A stretch of 34,770 bases of DNA, taken from contig JBCDKU010000020.1 of the NCBI GenBank assembly GCA_038746265.1, positions 1-34,770 on the forward strand, in the 5' to 3' direction. This DNA is from JBCBKP01 sp038746265. GTDB lineage: Bacteria > Planctomycetota > Phycisphaerae > Phycisphaerales > UBA1924. Each line of letters begins with the position of its first letter. The first letter of the stretch is position 1. Shown piece after piece: positions 16,299 through 25,126 of the stretch. The translations under genes and the position numbers were made by a program. The notes under the pieces were generated by a model. The model saw only the letters and a list, made by a program, of their open reading frames with translations. It was not told the DNA's origin and ran no database searches.

Positions 16299-17459
16299 TC
16301 AGCCGAGCGTCTCACCGAACGATCCGTCGAGGTCGGCGATGAGATCCGCGGCCGACTCGATGCCCACGGACATACGGAGCAGTCCTTCGGGGGTCGGGGT
16401 ATGCGGGCCCTCGATGCTCGCTCGGTGCTCGATCAGGCTCTCGACGCCGCCGAGGCTTGTGGCTCGCTTGATCAGGCGCAGGCGGTTCGCGACTTCGAAC
16501 GCACGCTCGCGGCCGCCGGGGACTTCGAAGCTCAGCATGCCGCCGAAGGCCTTCATCTGTCGCTGAGCGAGTTCGTGCTGCGGATGCGACGCGAGACCCG
16601 GGTAGTGGATGCGCTCGACGCCAGCGTGGGATTCGAGGAATTCGGCGACGGCTTGGGCATTCTCGCAGTGCTTGGGCATCCGGACGGCGAGTGTGCGGAT
16701 GCCGCGGAGCGTGAGCCAGCAGTCGAACGGCGCGGCCACAGCGCCGCAGAGCTTCTGGACCTGGGCGATCCGCGCGGCGAGTTCGTTGTTCTCGCGGAAG
16801 GCGAGCGCGCCGCCGAGCAGGTCGGAGTGACCGCCGAGGTACTTGGTTGTCGCGTGCATCGCGATGTCGGCGCCGAGGTCGAGGGGCGACTGCAGCAGGG
16901 GGGTGGCCCAGGTGTTGTCCACCGCGACCACGGCTCCGGCATCGCGGCCGATCTGCGCGAGCGCGGCGATATCCGCGACCTTCACGCGCGGGTTGGTCGG
17001 CGTCTCGATCCAGATCAGCCGCGTGTTTGGGCGCACGGCCTTTCGGACGGCGTCCGGGTTCGTCAGGTCGGCCTGCGTGAACTCAAAGTTCCAGCGCGGG
17101 AAGACATCGCGGAGCATCGTCGTCGTGCCGTGGTAGGCGTCGTCGGAGACGACCGCGTGGTCGCCGGCGGACATCGCCTGCACGACCGCGGTGATGGCGG
17201 CCATGCCGCTCGAGAAGCACAAGGCGTGCTCGGCCGATTCGAGTTCGGCGATCGCGGCTTCGAGCATCGCGCGGGTTGGGTTGTTCTCGCGGGCGTAGGA
17301 GAAGCCCGCGTCGTAGCCACCATCGAGATCGCGCTGAAAGGTGCTGGAGAAGTGGACCGGGGGCGAGATCGAGCCGGTGAGGGCGTCGGGCTCCCAGCCG
17401 GTGTGGACCACACGGGTCTCGGCGGATTGATTGTTGTATCGGTCGGGTCCCGCGGTCAT
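16299..17459 (-). CDS. Cys/Met metabolism PLP-dependent enzyme (cystathionine gamma-synthase/lyase family)
   Basis: A 386-residue fold-type I PLP enzyme of normal length. Visible hallmarks are PPVHFSSTF, FSYARENNPTR (Y55 and R57, phosphate/cofactor contacts from the neighbouring subunit), CFSSGMAAI, DDAYHGTTTM, IWIETPTNP, VAVDNTWATP (D181, pyridine nitrogen) and MHATTKYLGGHSD with the Schiff-base lysine K206. C-terminal SLGGVESLIEHRAS and GLLRMSVGIE complete the family pattern. It acts in transsulfuration or homoserine sulfhydrylation. Sequence alone does not separate cystathionine gamma-synthase, gamma-lyase and O-acetylhomoserine enzymes. It converges on tRNA-Leu and lies 9 bases downstream of the small membrane-protein gene. 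Confidence 0.92.
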   Translation of the reverse strand: MTAGPDRYNNQSAETRVVHTGWEPDALTGSISPPVHFSSTFQRDLDGGYDAGFSYARENNPTRAMLEAAIAELESAEHALCFSSGMAAITAVVQAMSAGDHAVVSDDAYHGTTTMLRDVFPRWNFEFTQADLTNPDAVRKAVRPNTRLIWIETPTNPRVKVADIAALAQIGRDAGAVVAVDNTWATPLLQSPLDLGADIAMHATTKYLGGHSDLLGGALAFRENNELAARIAQVQKLCGAVAAPFDCWLTLRGIRTLAVRMPKHCENAQAVAEFLESHAGVERIHYPGLASHPQHELAQRQMKAFGGMLSFEVPGGRERAFEVANRLRLIKRATSLGGVESLIEHRASIEGPHTPTPEGLLRMSVGIESAADLIADLDGSFGETLG

Positions 17460-17468
17460 GCCGGCAGG

Positions 17469-17984
17469 TTAGCCGACGTCGTCCTCGCGACGCATGACCG
17501 CGCGGATGCCGCCGGCGACGGCCGCGGCGAGAACGGCACCGAAGATCGTGATCGGCGCGACGGCCGCGATGGATCCGGTCAGCGAGGGGTTGTCGCTGTC
17601 GAGGCTGAAGAACGAGAAGAACTCGTCTTCCCACGAGGTTGGTCCGCCGATCGAGGGCTTGCGTACGGGCGGCAGTGGGCGGTGCGGGTCGCGGTCGGCG
17701 ATGAACGTGCCCGCGGCGACTTCGCCCTGCGCGGTGTCCCCGATCGTCGGGATCGGCGCATCCTGCGGTGCCCGCGGTGTGCTGTTCACGATGATCGGCT
17801 GGTCGCCGGTGTTGACCGCGACACCCGATGCTTCGAGCAATCGTCGGCCGTCCTCGGACGCCAGATCGACGCGGAAGGTTTCGGTGATGGACGTGGGCGC
17901 GGAGGAGACATCCGTCAGCGGCGTCGGGCCGGCTGCGGGCTGTCCTGCGGCAACGATCGAGATCAGCGAGACGGTCGGATGCAT
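17469..17984 (-). CDS. Hypothetical small protein with C-terminal membrane anchor
   Basis: A 171-residue protein of no family I recognise. The ATG at 17984 is chosen because GGAGGT lies 7 bases upstream; an upstream in-frame ATG at 18005 lacks a ribosome site. A short hydrophobic start (MHPTVSLISIVAAG) is followed by a Pro/Thr/Asp-rich region of about residues 20-125. Next come an acidic/aromatic patch WEDEFFSFFSLDSD, one membrane segment (about 138-160, AAVAPITIFGAVLAAAVAGGI) and a basic tail AVMRRE. The topology is probably a bulk domain outside the cytoplasm with a short cytoplasmic tail, but the signal peptide is weak. It is likely co-transcribed with the downstream PLP-enzyme gene; no functional link is visible. 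Confidence 0.65.
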   Translation of the reverse strand: MHPTVSLISIVAAGQPAAGPTPLTDVSSAPTSITETFRVDLASEDGRRLLEASGVAVNTGDQPIIVNSTPRAPQDAPIPTIGDTAQGEVAAGTFIADRDPHRPLPPVRKPSIGGPTSWEDEFFSFFSLDSDNPSLTGSIAAVAPITIFGAVLAAAVAGGIRAVMRREDDVG

Positions 17985-18167
17985 GACGACCTCCACCTCC
18001 AGCATACCGAATTGCCCGCCGATGCGGGCCCCTCGTCAAACGGTTGGATCGGTCTGCGCATTCAGTCGGGTCGCCAAACGGCGCGCGTGTTCATCGGAAG
18101 CACCGGCGCACGCGGCAGAGACCGACGGGTCGCGTTTATCGGGCGGAGCCCGCGTGTCGATCGGCGA

Positions 18168-18974
18168 TCAACCGCGGATCAGCGCGAGCAACTCGTTGTG
18201 CAGGCGGCCGTTGGTCATGACGGCAGAGCCGCCGCGGAAGGTTTGCGTGCCGGTCCAGTCGGTCATCATGCCGCCCGCTTCGGTCGCGATGATGTCCCAC
18301 GTCGCGATGTCGAAGGGCTTGACCTCGGGCTCGATCGCGATCTCCGCTCGGCCGGTCGCCACAAGAACCGCGGCGTACGCGTCCGACCAGCCGCGGGTGA
18401 ATCCGGTTCGCGTTCGTAGGGATTCCAACGCAAGTTCCTGGTCGTTGATCCTGAATGAGTCGATCGACGTGAAGCAAGCGCAGGATGTCTTGAGGTCGGC
18501 TTTGCCATTGACCTCAAAGCGGCGAGCTTTGTTGCTTCCAAGCTCGTGCCAGCAGCCGCCGCCGCGGTGGGCGTAGACACGCTCGCTCAGCGCGGGGAGG
18601 TCGATGACGCCGGCGACGCTTCTGCCGGGCTCGTCCTCGTGCTCGACGGCGATCAGCGTGGACCACAGCGGCACGCCCCGCATGAACGAGAAGGTGCCGT
18701 CGATGGGGTCGATGATCCAGCGGTAGCCGCTCGTGCCGGCGGTGTCCTCGAACTCTTCTCCCAGCACGGCGTCGCCCGCGAACTCTTCGGCGACGCGGTC
18801 CCGGATCAGCCGTTCGCAGGCTCGGTCGGCCTCGGTGACGGGCGAGCCGTCGCCCTTGGATTCAACGATCCCGCCGCGGCGATCGGCCCACGGCAGGGTG
18901 ACCGCGCGGGCCTCATCGGCGAGTTTCAGTGCAAAGCGGAGTCGCGCGTCGATTTGGTCGGTCGTGGGCGGCAT
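18168..18974 (-). CDS. Inositol monophosphatase family phosphatase (HisN-like)
   Basis: A 268-residue member of the Mg-dependent IMPase superfamily. Metal-site motifs are GEEFED (E73) and WIIDPIDGTFSFMRGVPLW (D89, D92), plus SKGDGSPVTEAD near residue 45 and WDIIATEAGG near the C-terminus. The DPIDGT-x-SF-x-RGVP-x-W string resembles the histidinol-phosphatases of the IMPase family more than suhB-type inositol phosphatases, so a histidine-biosynthesis role is plausible but unproven. The frame stays open far upstream through the SOD gene, but MPPTTDQIDARLRFA at 18974 is the natural start. A terminator lies 41 bases upstream, separating it from the SOD transcript. Confidence 0.88.
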   Translation of the reverse strand: MPPTTDQIDARLRFALKLADEARAVTLPWADRRGGIVESKGDGSPVTEADRACERLIRDRVAEEFAGDAVLGEEFEDTAGTSGYRWIIDPIDGTFSFMRGVPLWSTLIAVEHEDEPGRSVAGVIDLPALSERVYAHRGGGCWHELGSNKARRFEVNGKADLKTSCACFTSIDSFRINDQELALESLRTRTGFTRGWSDAYAAVLVATGRAEIAIEPEVKPFDIATWDIIATEAGGMMTDWTGTQTFRGGSAVMTNGRLHNELLALIRG

Positions 18975-19012
18975 ATCGGGGATTGAAGCACCCCGGAACC
19001 GCATCGGCTGAC

Positions 19013-19047
19013 CCAAAAACGAAACAGGCCGGGAAGGTCCCGGCCTG
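19013..19047 (-). terminator. Rho-independent terminator after superoxide dismutase
   Basis: On the minus strand CAGGCCGGGA (19047-19038) and TCCCGGCCTG (19034-19025) form a perfect 10-bp stem with a 3-base loop, followed by TTTCGTTTTT. It sits about 170 bases after the SOD stop codon. Confidence 0.88.
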
Positions 19048-19216
19048 CTGTCAGAAGCCCGGTCTTGGGAGTTTCCGCCCACGGCCGGTGATGGAGGAGA
19101 GAGACAAGACACGGACAATGTGCCGCGCTTTCTCGCTTGTGCCACCGTTTGGGGGAGTTTTTTCGTCTCTGCGGGCCAGAAAATCGCAAGGTATTGCTGG
19201 GCAGCAGCTTGTGGAG

Positions 19217-19975
19217 TCACGCGGAGGTCGCGGCCGCGAAGCGCTGGCCGATGGTGTCCCAGTCGATGACCCGCATGAAGGCGTCGAGGTATTCGCCCCG
19301 CCTGTTCTGGTAGTTCAGGTAGTAGGCGTGCTCCCAGACGTCCACGCCCAGGAGCGGGACGACGCCGGTGAGGTTGAGGTTCTGCTGCTTCTCGCCCTGC
19401 AGGACGATCAGCTTGCCGCCGACGGGCTCCCAGCAGAGCCAGCCCCAGCCCGAGCCCTCGACGGCGCCGGCTGCCGCTTTGAAGTGGGCCGCGAACATCG
19501 CGAAGCCGCCAAAATCGCGGTCGATGCGGCTGGCGAGCTCGCCCTTGGGGAAGCCGCCGCCGCCCTGGCTCGGGGGCTTCATGCCGAGGAAGAAGAGCGT
19601 GTGGTTGACGTGGCCCGAGCCGTTGAAGGCGAGCTCGCGGGACCAGTGCTTGATGAGGCCGACGTCGCCGCCGCCCTCGCGGATCTCGCGGAGCTTGGTC
19701 AGGGCCCGGTTGAGCCCGCGGACGTAGCCCGCGTGGTGCTTGGAGTGGTGGATCTCCATCGTCTGGGCGTCGAGATGGGGCTCGAGGGCGTCGTAGGCGT
19801 AGGGGAGCTCGGGGAGGCTGTATTCGCCGGTCGTGGCGTCGTAGCCCGGGCCGAAGGCGGCGGAGGTGGTCGTCGATCCGGTGTGGGCCGACGCGATGCC
19901 GGCCATCACCACGCCGCCCATCGCAGCGAGGGCGGTGCGGCGGTCGATGGAATCGGTGCTGGGCGTGTCCGTCAT
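19217..19975 (-). CDS. sodA: Exported superoxide dismutase, Mn/Fe family (Mn-type)
   Basis: A 252-residue protein, about 50 residues longer than cytoplasmic SODs because of an N-terminal leader. Metal ligands are H76 (MEIHHSKHH), H125 (GHVNHTLFF), D212 and H216 (GVDVWEHAYYLNYQNRR). GSGWGWL and the TGVVPLLGVD context resemble Mn enzymes. The leader has a twin-arginine-like DRRTALAAMGG, a hydrophobic stretch and an ASA-H cleavage candidate near residue 30. This suggests folded export by Tat, consistent with a metalloenzyme. It removes superoxide in the periplasm or envelope. An AAAGGA ribosome site lies upstream of the ATG. Metal choice and Tat export are inferred. Confidence 0.93.
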   Translation of the reverse strand: MTDTPSTDSIDRRTALAAMGGVVMAGIASAHTGSTTTSAAFGPGYDATTGEYSLPELPYAYDALEPHLDAQTMEIHHSKHHAGYVRGLNRALTKLREIREGGGDVGLIKHWSRELAFNGSGHVNHTLFFLGMKPPSQGGGGFPKGELASRIDRDFGGFAMFAAHFKAAAGAVEGSGWGWLCWEPVGGKLIVLQGEKQQNLNLTGVVPLLGVDVWEHAYYLNYQNRRGEYLDAFMRVIDWDTIGQRFAAATSA

Positions 19976-20038
19976 GGGTGGTCCTTTCTGCTGGTCCCGT
20001 GCCGCGTTGAACGAACCGCTCCCGGGAGCCTACCTGAA

Positions 20039-20650
20039 TCAGCCGCTGTTCTCCTGGCGTCCCTCGATCGCCGCGAGCAGGCAGCCGGTCGCGAGGATGA
20101 ACAGCTCGTCGAACTGGTCGTGGTCCTTGAGCACCGAGACGCCCAGGCGGTACACGAACGGGTTGAAGTGGCTGCGGAACTCGGCGATCCGCTCGCCCGA
20201 GGCGTCCTCGAGCCACAACTTCTGCGGGAAGAGGTTGCCCACTAGGTACCGGCGGAGGAGGCCCATGGTGGCGGAATCCTCGATGATGCGGCCGATCTGG
20301 GTGGTCTCGTCGTCGTCGAAGCACATCCACTCGTCGCGGACGAAGGTCGAGCGCATGCCCTTGCGGCGGAGCGTGCCGAGCGACTCGCCGGTCGGGAGCT
20401 TGACGTCGTAGGTGGTCGAGAAATCGAGGATGCTGCGGGCCTTCATGCTGAAAAGCTCCTCGCCGGGGGCCTGCCTGGTGCCTCCATCGCCGGCATAGAA
20501 GCGCATGTCCTCGCGGAGGCGGAAGGCCTTCTGCTTGCAGGTCGCCGTCAGTTCTCCGTCAGCGTTGTAGACGTGGAAGGTGTTGCCGAAGATCTTGAGG
20601 ATCTTCCGGCGGATGGTGTACTTCTCGCCCGGCGCGGCGGTGATGGGCAT
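20039..20650 (-). CDS. LURP-one-related (Tubby-like fold) protein
   Basis: A 203-residue protein. It begins with KYTIRRKILKIFGNTFHVYNADGELTATCKQK, the opening 'Y-x4-K-x-L-x3-G-x-x-F-x-V-x-(D/N)-x-x-G' pattern of the LURP-one-related family. The middle has MKARSILDFSTTYDV and IIEDSATMGLLRRYLV. The end has HFNPFVYRLGVSVL followed by a hydrophobic helix (LFILATGCLLAAIE) matching the central helix of the Tubby/scramblase fold. Bacterial members have no agreed biochemical role; the fold is associated with membrane phospholipid binding. ATG 20650 is chosen for its GGAG site; an upstream in-frame start would add a His/Arg-rich stretch. It is next to a damaged paralogue (20711-21295). Confidence 0.82.
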   Translation of the reverse strand: MPITAAPGEKYTIRRKILKIFGNTFHVYNADGELTATCKQKAFRLREDMRFYAGDGGTRQAPGEELFSMKARSILDFSTTYDVKLPTGESLGTLRRKGMRSTFVRDEWMCFDDDETTQIGRIIEDSATMGLLRRYLVGNLFPQKLWLEDASGERIAEFRSHFNPFVYRLGVSVLKDHDQFDELFILATGCLLAAIEGRQENSG

Positions 20651-20710
20651 GACGTGGCTCCCTCGGTGTTTCTCTCGGTGCGGGTGGGGAGCATAGCGGG
20701 ACACCCAGCG

Positions 20711-21295
20711 TCACTCAGTGATCGTGCTGGCATGGTGGTGGATGAGGACCGCAGCTGTGATCGAGAGCAACGTGGTCACCGAGAGTGAATTGTGACGGGA
20801 GAGGATTGAGAGGCCGTACGCAAGCCGGAGGTTTTGCTGATCTTGCTCGATCAGCGCAATCACTTCGGCGTCCCGAGTTCGGAGCTCATAGCACCGCGTC
20901 AGGTACTTCGTGATCGGTCGGAGGAGCGGGGCCTGCAGCAGGCTCGGGGCGAGGGGGCTGCAGCGATCGAGCGTTCCAATTTCGACTTCATCGCTTGGGC
21001 TCAGCAGCTTCCATCGGTCCAGAAACCCGTGGCGTTCTCGCTGCCATCGGCCCAGTGCTTCGCTGTCAATTCCCTCGGCTTCGAATGTCGGGAAGGTCCG
21101 ATCGAGTGTCTGTTCACGGAGCACAAAGGACGCGTCCGAATCGGAAACGAACTCGAAACGGCCCGGCGAAACAAGCTCATCATGGCGGCATTGAGCGACG
21201 ATCTCGTCAGTCTGAGACAGGACTTCGAAGCGCGTTCCAAGCGCCAGCTTTCGCAGCAGAAAGTCTTACTTTCGACTCGCCGCGCTCCGGCTCAT
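20711..21295 (-). pseudogene. LURP-one-related paralogue interrupted by an in-frame TAA
   Basis: The frame begins ATG at 21295 (MSRSAASRK), hits TAA at 21268-21266, and then continues uninterrupted for 184 codons to 20711. After the stop it reads DFLLRKLALGTRFEVLSQTD… and lines up with the neighbour: RKL-G-F-V at the start, 'LDRWKLLSPSDEVEIGTL' against the neighbour's 'RDEWMCFDDDETTQIGRI', and LRLAYGLSIL before a C-terminal hydrophobic helix. The TAA falls where the neighbour has the family's Tyr (KYTIRRK against K-stop-DFLLRK), so one base change from TAT or TAC explains it. No ATG, GTG or TTG occurs in frame until GTG 21124, which would omit the first strands. It may be a pseudogene, a sequencing error or a non-standard start. 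Confidence 0.7.
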
Positions 21296-21304
21296 CCGTG
21301 CACC

Positions 21305-21334
21305 CAAGAAAAAGGCCGCCCAGATGGGCGGCCT
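21305..21334 (-). terminator. Rho-independent terminator of rpsB-tsf
   Basis: On the minus strand AGGCCGCCC (21334-21326) pairs with GGGCGGCCT (21321-21313) across loop ATCT and is followed by TTTTCTTGG. It lies 29 bases after the tsf stop codon. Confidence 0.9.
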
Positions 21335-21362
21335 GCTGAACTCGCTCGTTCTGAAGAAGTGA

Positions 21363-22178
21363 TCAGGCCTCTTCGCCGACGCTCCAGCGGTAGAACTGCG
21401 TGATCGTGCCCGGGGCGACGACGTCCTTGATCCGCTGCGATTCGTCCATGACGAACTTCTGCTCGAGCAGCGCGACCTCGGCGAAGAACTTCTTCATGCC
21501 GCCCTCGACCATCTTCTCGGCGATCTCCTGCGGCTTGCCGGACTCGACGGCCTGGGAGATGCGGAATGCCTTCTCCTTCTCGACCATGTCGGCCGGGATC
21601 TCGTCCTCGGAGACGCCCAGCGGACGCGGGACGGCCGAGGTGACGTGCATGCCGACCTTGCGGAGGGTCTCGTCGTTGACGTCGCCCTGACCGATCAGCA
21701 GGACGGCGGTCTTGTTGTCGTGGTGGACGTAGCTGCCGAAGACGACGCCCTCGGCGGTGTCGACCTTCTCGATGCGGCCGATGGAGATGTTCTCGCCGGT
21801 CGTGACCTTGATGTTGTCCACGATCTCGAGCATCTCGGGCGTGGGCTCGACCTTGCCGGCGGGCTGGGCCAGCGCGAGCTCGGCGAGCTTGTCGATGGTC
21901 TCACCGAAGTTGTCGTTCTTGGCGGTGAAGTCGGTCTCGGCCTTGAGCTCGATGATGACGGCCGACGAGTTGTCGCCCGCGACCTTGACGGTCACGCGGC
22001 CCTCGCCCGCCGCGCGGTCGGACCGCTTCTCCATCTTGCCCTTGAGCTTCTTGCGGAGCAGCTCTTCTGCCTTCTCCGGGTCGCCGTCGGCCTCGGTGAG
22101 GGCTTTCTTGCACTCCATCATCGCAAGCCCGGTGGCGTTGCGCAGCTTCATCACGTCTTTGGCGTTGATCTCGGCCAT
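21363..22178 (-). CDS. tsf: Elongation factor Ts
   Basis: A 271-residue EF-Ts of normal length. The UBA-like N-terminal MAEINAKDVMKLRNATGLAMMECKKAL includes the signature LRxxTGxGxMxCKxAL, followed by AVIIELKAETDFTAKND, the second family signature. The core repeats and GMHVTSAVPRPLG follow, then VALLEQKFVMDESQRIKDVV near the C-terminus. It exchanges GDP for GTP on EF-Tu during translation elongation. It lies 58 bases after rpsB, the classic gene order, and the terminator directly follows. Confidence 0.98.
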   Translation of the reverse strand: MAEINAKDVMKLRNATGLAMMECKKALTEADGDPEKAEELLRKKLKGKMEKRSDRAAGEGRVTVKVAGDNSSAVIIELKAETDFTAKNDNFGETIDKLAELALAQPAGKVEPTPEMLEIVDNIKVTTGENISIGRIEKVDTAEGVVFGSYVHHDNKTAVLLIGQGDVNDETLRKVGMHVTSAVPRPLGVSEDEIPADMVEKEKAFRISQAVESGKPQEIAEKMVEGGMKKFFAEVALLEQKFVMDESQRIKDVVAPGTITQFYRWSVGEEA

Positions 22179-22236
22179 CTCATGCTCCCTCGAGCGAAGG
22201 TGTTGTGTGTCTGGTTGCGGTCGGTCGTACGAACGA

Positions 22237-23097
<861 letters not shown>

Positions 23098-23347
23098 GCT
23101 GTCCGCCTTTCCTGTCAGCGACACCGGCGGCTTCGATCGGGGCTGACCCGTCCGGAGATCCGGCGGGACAAGCGAGGCCGCCCAGAGGGCGCTTCCGTGT
23201 TGACCCGTGCCGTCTGGCGTGGGCCGTGTGATGTTCGGGAACGGCGAGGCCCCGGGTCGGGACTGGCGCCGCCGCGGCCTCCCGATTCGACCGCGAGCCG
23301 AACAATAGGCAGGCATGGGGGCGGCGAGGCCGGGTACAGTGCCCCTG

Positions 23348-23950
23348 ATGGCACCCGAATCCGGCTCAAATCGACCCAACCCGCGGTCAGGCCCCCGTTC
23401 CAGCCCGCTTCGTGACCCGATCATCGGGACCCGGACGCTGCACGAATCGCGGGCGTATGACGTCGAAGAGCTCGAGATCGAGCGGCCCAGCGGGGTGCAA
23501 TCCAAGGCGATCATCCGCCACCGAGGGGCGGTCGTGATTGTGCCGCTGCTGGAGCAGCCGGGCCGCTCCCCGAAGTTTGTGATGGTCCGCAACGACCGGC
23601 ACGCCCTGAATGCGCAGCTGGAGGAGTTCCCGGCGGGCGGGATTGATGCGGGCGAGGGCCCGCTCGAGGCGGCTGCCCGGGAGCTCCGCGAGGAGACGGG
23701 GTACGAGGCGACCTCGATCTACCCGATCGGAACCTTCTACACGACCCCCGGTATGACCGATGAGCTGATGCACGCCTACGCCGCGACGGGGCTCCGGCAG
23801 GTCGGGCAGGACCTTGAGGAGGACGAATCGCTCGAGGTCGTGACGCGGACGATGGCGGATCTGGAGTCGATGATCGAGCGGGGCGAGTTGAAGGACGGCA
23901 AGACAATCCTCGCGCTGCTCTGGGCGGAACGCTCGGGGCTGCTCCGCTAG
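23348..23950 (+). CDS. Nudix hydrolase (ADP-ribose pyrophosphatase-like)
   Basis: About 200 residues. A complete Nudix box is present: GGIDAGEGPLEAAARELREETGYEA, with the G-x5-E-x7-RE-x2-EE-x-G pattern binding Mg. The preceding LEEFPAGGID and following YTTPGMTDELMHAYAATGL match the ADP-ribose/nucleoside-diphosphate-sugar pyrophosphatase group. It would hydrolyse ADP-ribose or a similar compound to AMP and a sugar phosphate in the cytosol. An alternative ATG at 23315 adds 11 Gly/Ala/Arg-rich residues; 23348 is preferred because a TACAGT hexamer 8-13 bases upstream would fit a leaderless transcript, though this is weak. The S2P gene follows 63 bases later on the same strand. Confidence 0.88.
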   Translation: MAPESGSNRPNPRSGPRSSPLRDPIIGTRTLHESRAYDVEELEIERPSGVQSKAIIRHRGAVVIVPLLEQPGRSPKFVMVRNDRHALNAQLEEFPAGGIDAGEGPLEAAARELREETGYEATSIYPIGTFYTTPGMTDELMHAYAATGLRQVGQDLEEDESLEVVTRTMADLESMIERGELKDGKTILALLWAERSGLLR

Positions 23951-24013
23951 CGGCCGATAGAGTTGTCGCGTCGCCCGGCGACGACTGGCGCAGACGACTG
24001 GAGCACCCACCGC

Positions 24014-25078
24014 ATGGCCCGCGAGTCCTGGCGAGACAGCCTGAACGATGACGAGGGCGGCCGCGGCGGCTTCCTCCGCCGCGTGTTCGGCGAGGGTGAC
24101 AACCCGATGACGTGGGCGGTCCCCATCTATCGCGCGTGGGGCATCTTGGTCACGCTTCACATCGGCTTTCTTATTTACATCGTCCTTGAGTTACTCCGCG
24201 CGATCCCCGACGGCGCAGCGGGGATCGGCTATCGAGCGGTGTTCCTGTTCTGTTTGTTCGGCATGGTGCTGCTGCACGAATATGGGCACTGCTTCGCGTG
24301 TCGCAAGATCGGCGGCGAGGCTGATCGGATCATGATGTGGCCGCTTGGCGGGCTTGCGTCTTGCCTGCCGCCGCACGGGTGGAAGCCCTCGCTGATCACG
24401 ACGATCGGCGGACCGGCGGTGAATGCCGTGCTGATCGTGCCGCTCGGGCTTGTGGTGCTGCTCACGACGCGCGAACTCGGCGCGGTGGTGTTCAATCCGT
24501 TTGCGTTGTACGACGCGGATGGACCGATCGCGCAGATCGGGGCGGGCTCGTCCTCAACGCTCGAGCTTTACACGAAGGTGCTGCTGTTCCAGGCGTACTT
24601 CACAAACTGGATGCTGCTTGTGTTCAACGTGGTCGTGCCGATGTACCCGATGGACGGCGGCCGCATTCTCCACGCGGTCCTGTGGCGAAGGATGGGCGAG
24701 CACCGGGCGTCCGACATCTCGGCGACGGTCGGTCTGGTCGCCGCGATGGTGCTCGTGATCGCGGGGCTCGTCACGGGCAAAACCATCCTGGCGGCGATCG
24801 GGTTCCTGGGCGGGCTGACGTGCTACTTCGAGAAGCGGCGGGTCAAGATGATGGGCGGGGACGACCCGCTGATCGCCGCGAGCGCGGCGGCGACGGGGCC
24901 CGATCCCGCGGAGGAGCGTGAGAAGAAGCGGGCCCAGAAAGAACACGAGGAGCGGCTCAAGGCCGAGGCGGAGATCGACCGAATCCTCGAGAAGATCTCG
25001 AAGTCCGGGATGGATTCGCTGACGCGGAAAGAGAAGAAGACGCTCGAGAGCGTCAGCAGGACGACCGAATCCCAATAA
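24014..25078 (+). CDS. Site-2 protease family membrane metalloprotease (M50)
   Basis: A 354-residue polytopic membrane protein. The zinc motif HEYGH (H88, E89, H92) lies in a membrane segment (VLLHEYGHCFACRKIGG), and the third ligand is in VPMYPMDGGR (D214, equivalent to N/D-P-x-D-G). SIGGPAVN-type text (TTIGGPAVNAVLIV) is also seen. No PDZ or CBS domain. A charged cytoplasmic linker (about 290-318, AEEREKKRAQKEHEERL) leads to a tail of about residues 317-354, with DRILEKI, SGMDSLTRKEKKTL and a Ser-rich end. The same tail closes the next gene, a rhomboid. It probably cleaves membrane-embedded peptides; no anti-sigma factor or other substrate is visible nearby. Confidence 0.92.
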   Translation: MARESWRDSLNDDEGGRGGFLRRVFGEGDNPMTWAVPIYRAWGILVTLHIGFLIYIVLELLRAIPDGAAGIGYRAVFLFCLFGMVLLHEYGHCFACRKIGGEADRIMMWPLGGLASCLPPHGWKPSLITTIGGPAVNAVLIVPLGLVVLLTTRELGAVVFNPFALYDADGPIAQIGAGSSSTLELYTKVLLFQAYFTNWMLLVFNVVVPMYPMDGGRILHAVLWRRMGEHRASDISATVGLVAAMVLVIAGLVTGKTILAAIGFLGGLTCYFEKRRVKMMGGDDPLIAASAAATGPDPAEEREKKRAQKEHEERLKAEAEIDRILEKISKSGMDSLTRKEKKTLESVSRTTESQ

Positions 25079-25126
25079 GGTTGGGGACGGACCGAACGGG
25101 CAGGCGACGGGGGACGAACGCACCAC

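Noticed and set aside
16401..18419. Plus-strand open frame of 672 codons
   Set aside because: Opposite the PLP enzyme, the tail-anchored protein and the phosphatase, all with supported starts or motifs.
18975..20330. Upstream extension of the IMPase frame to 20330
   Set aside because: It would read through a terminator and across the SOD gene in another frame; the family start is at 18974.
23098..23347. Promoter and S2 leader between rpsB and the Nudix gene
   Set aside because: A TATTGT on the minus strand and a TACAGT on the plus strand were seen, but neither has a matching -35, and no clear leader structure could be drawn by eye.
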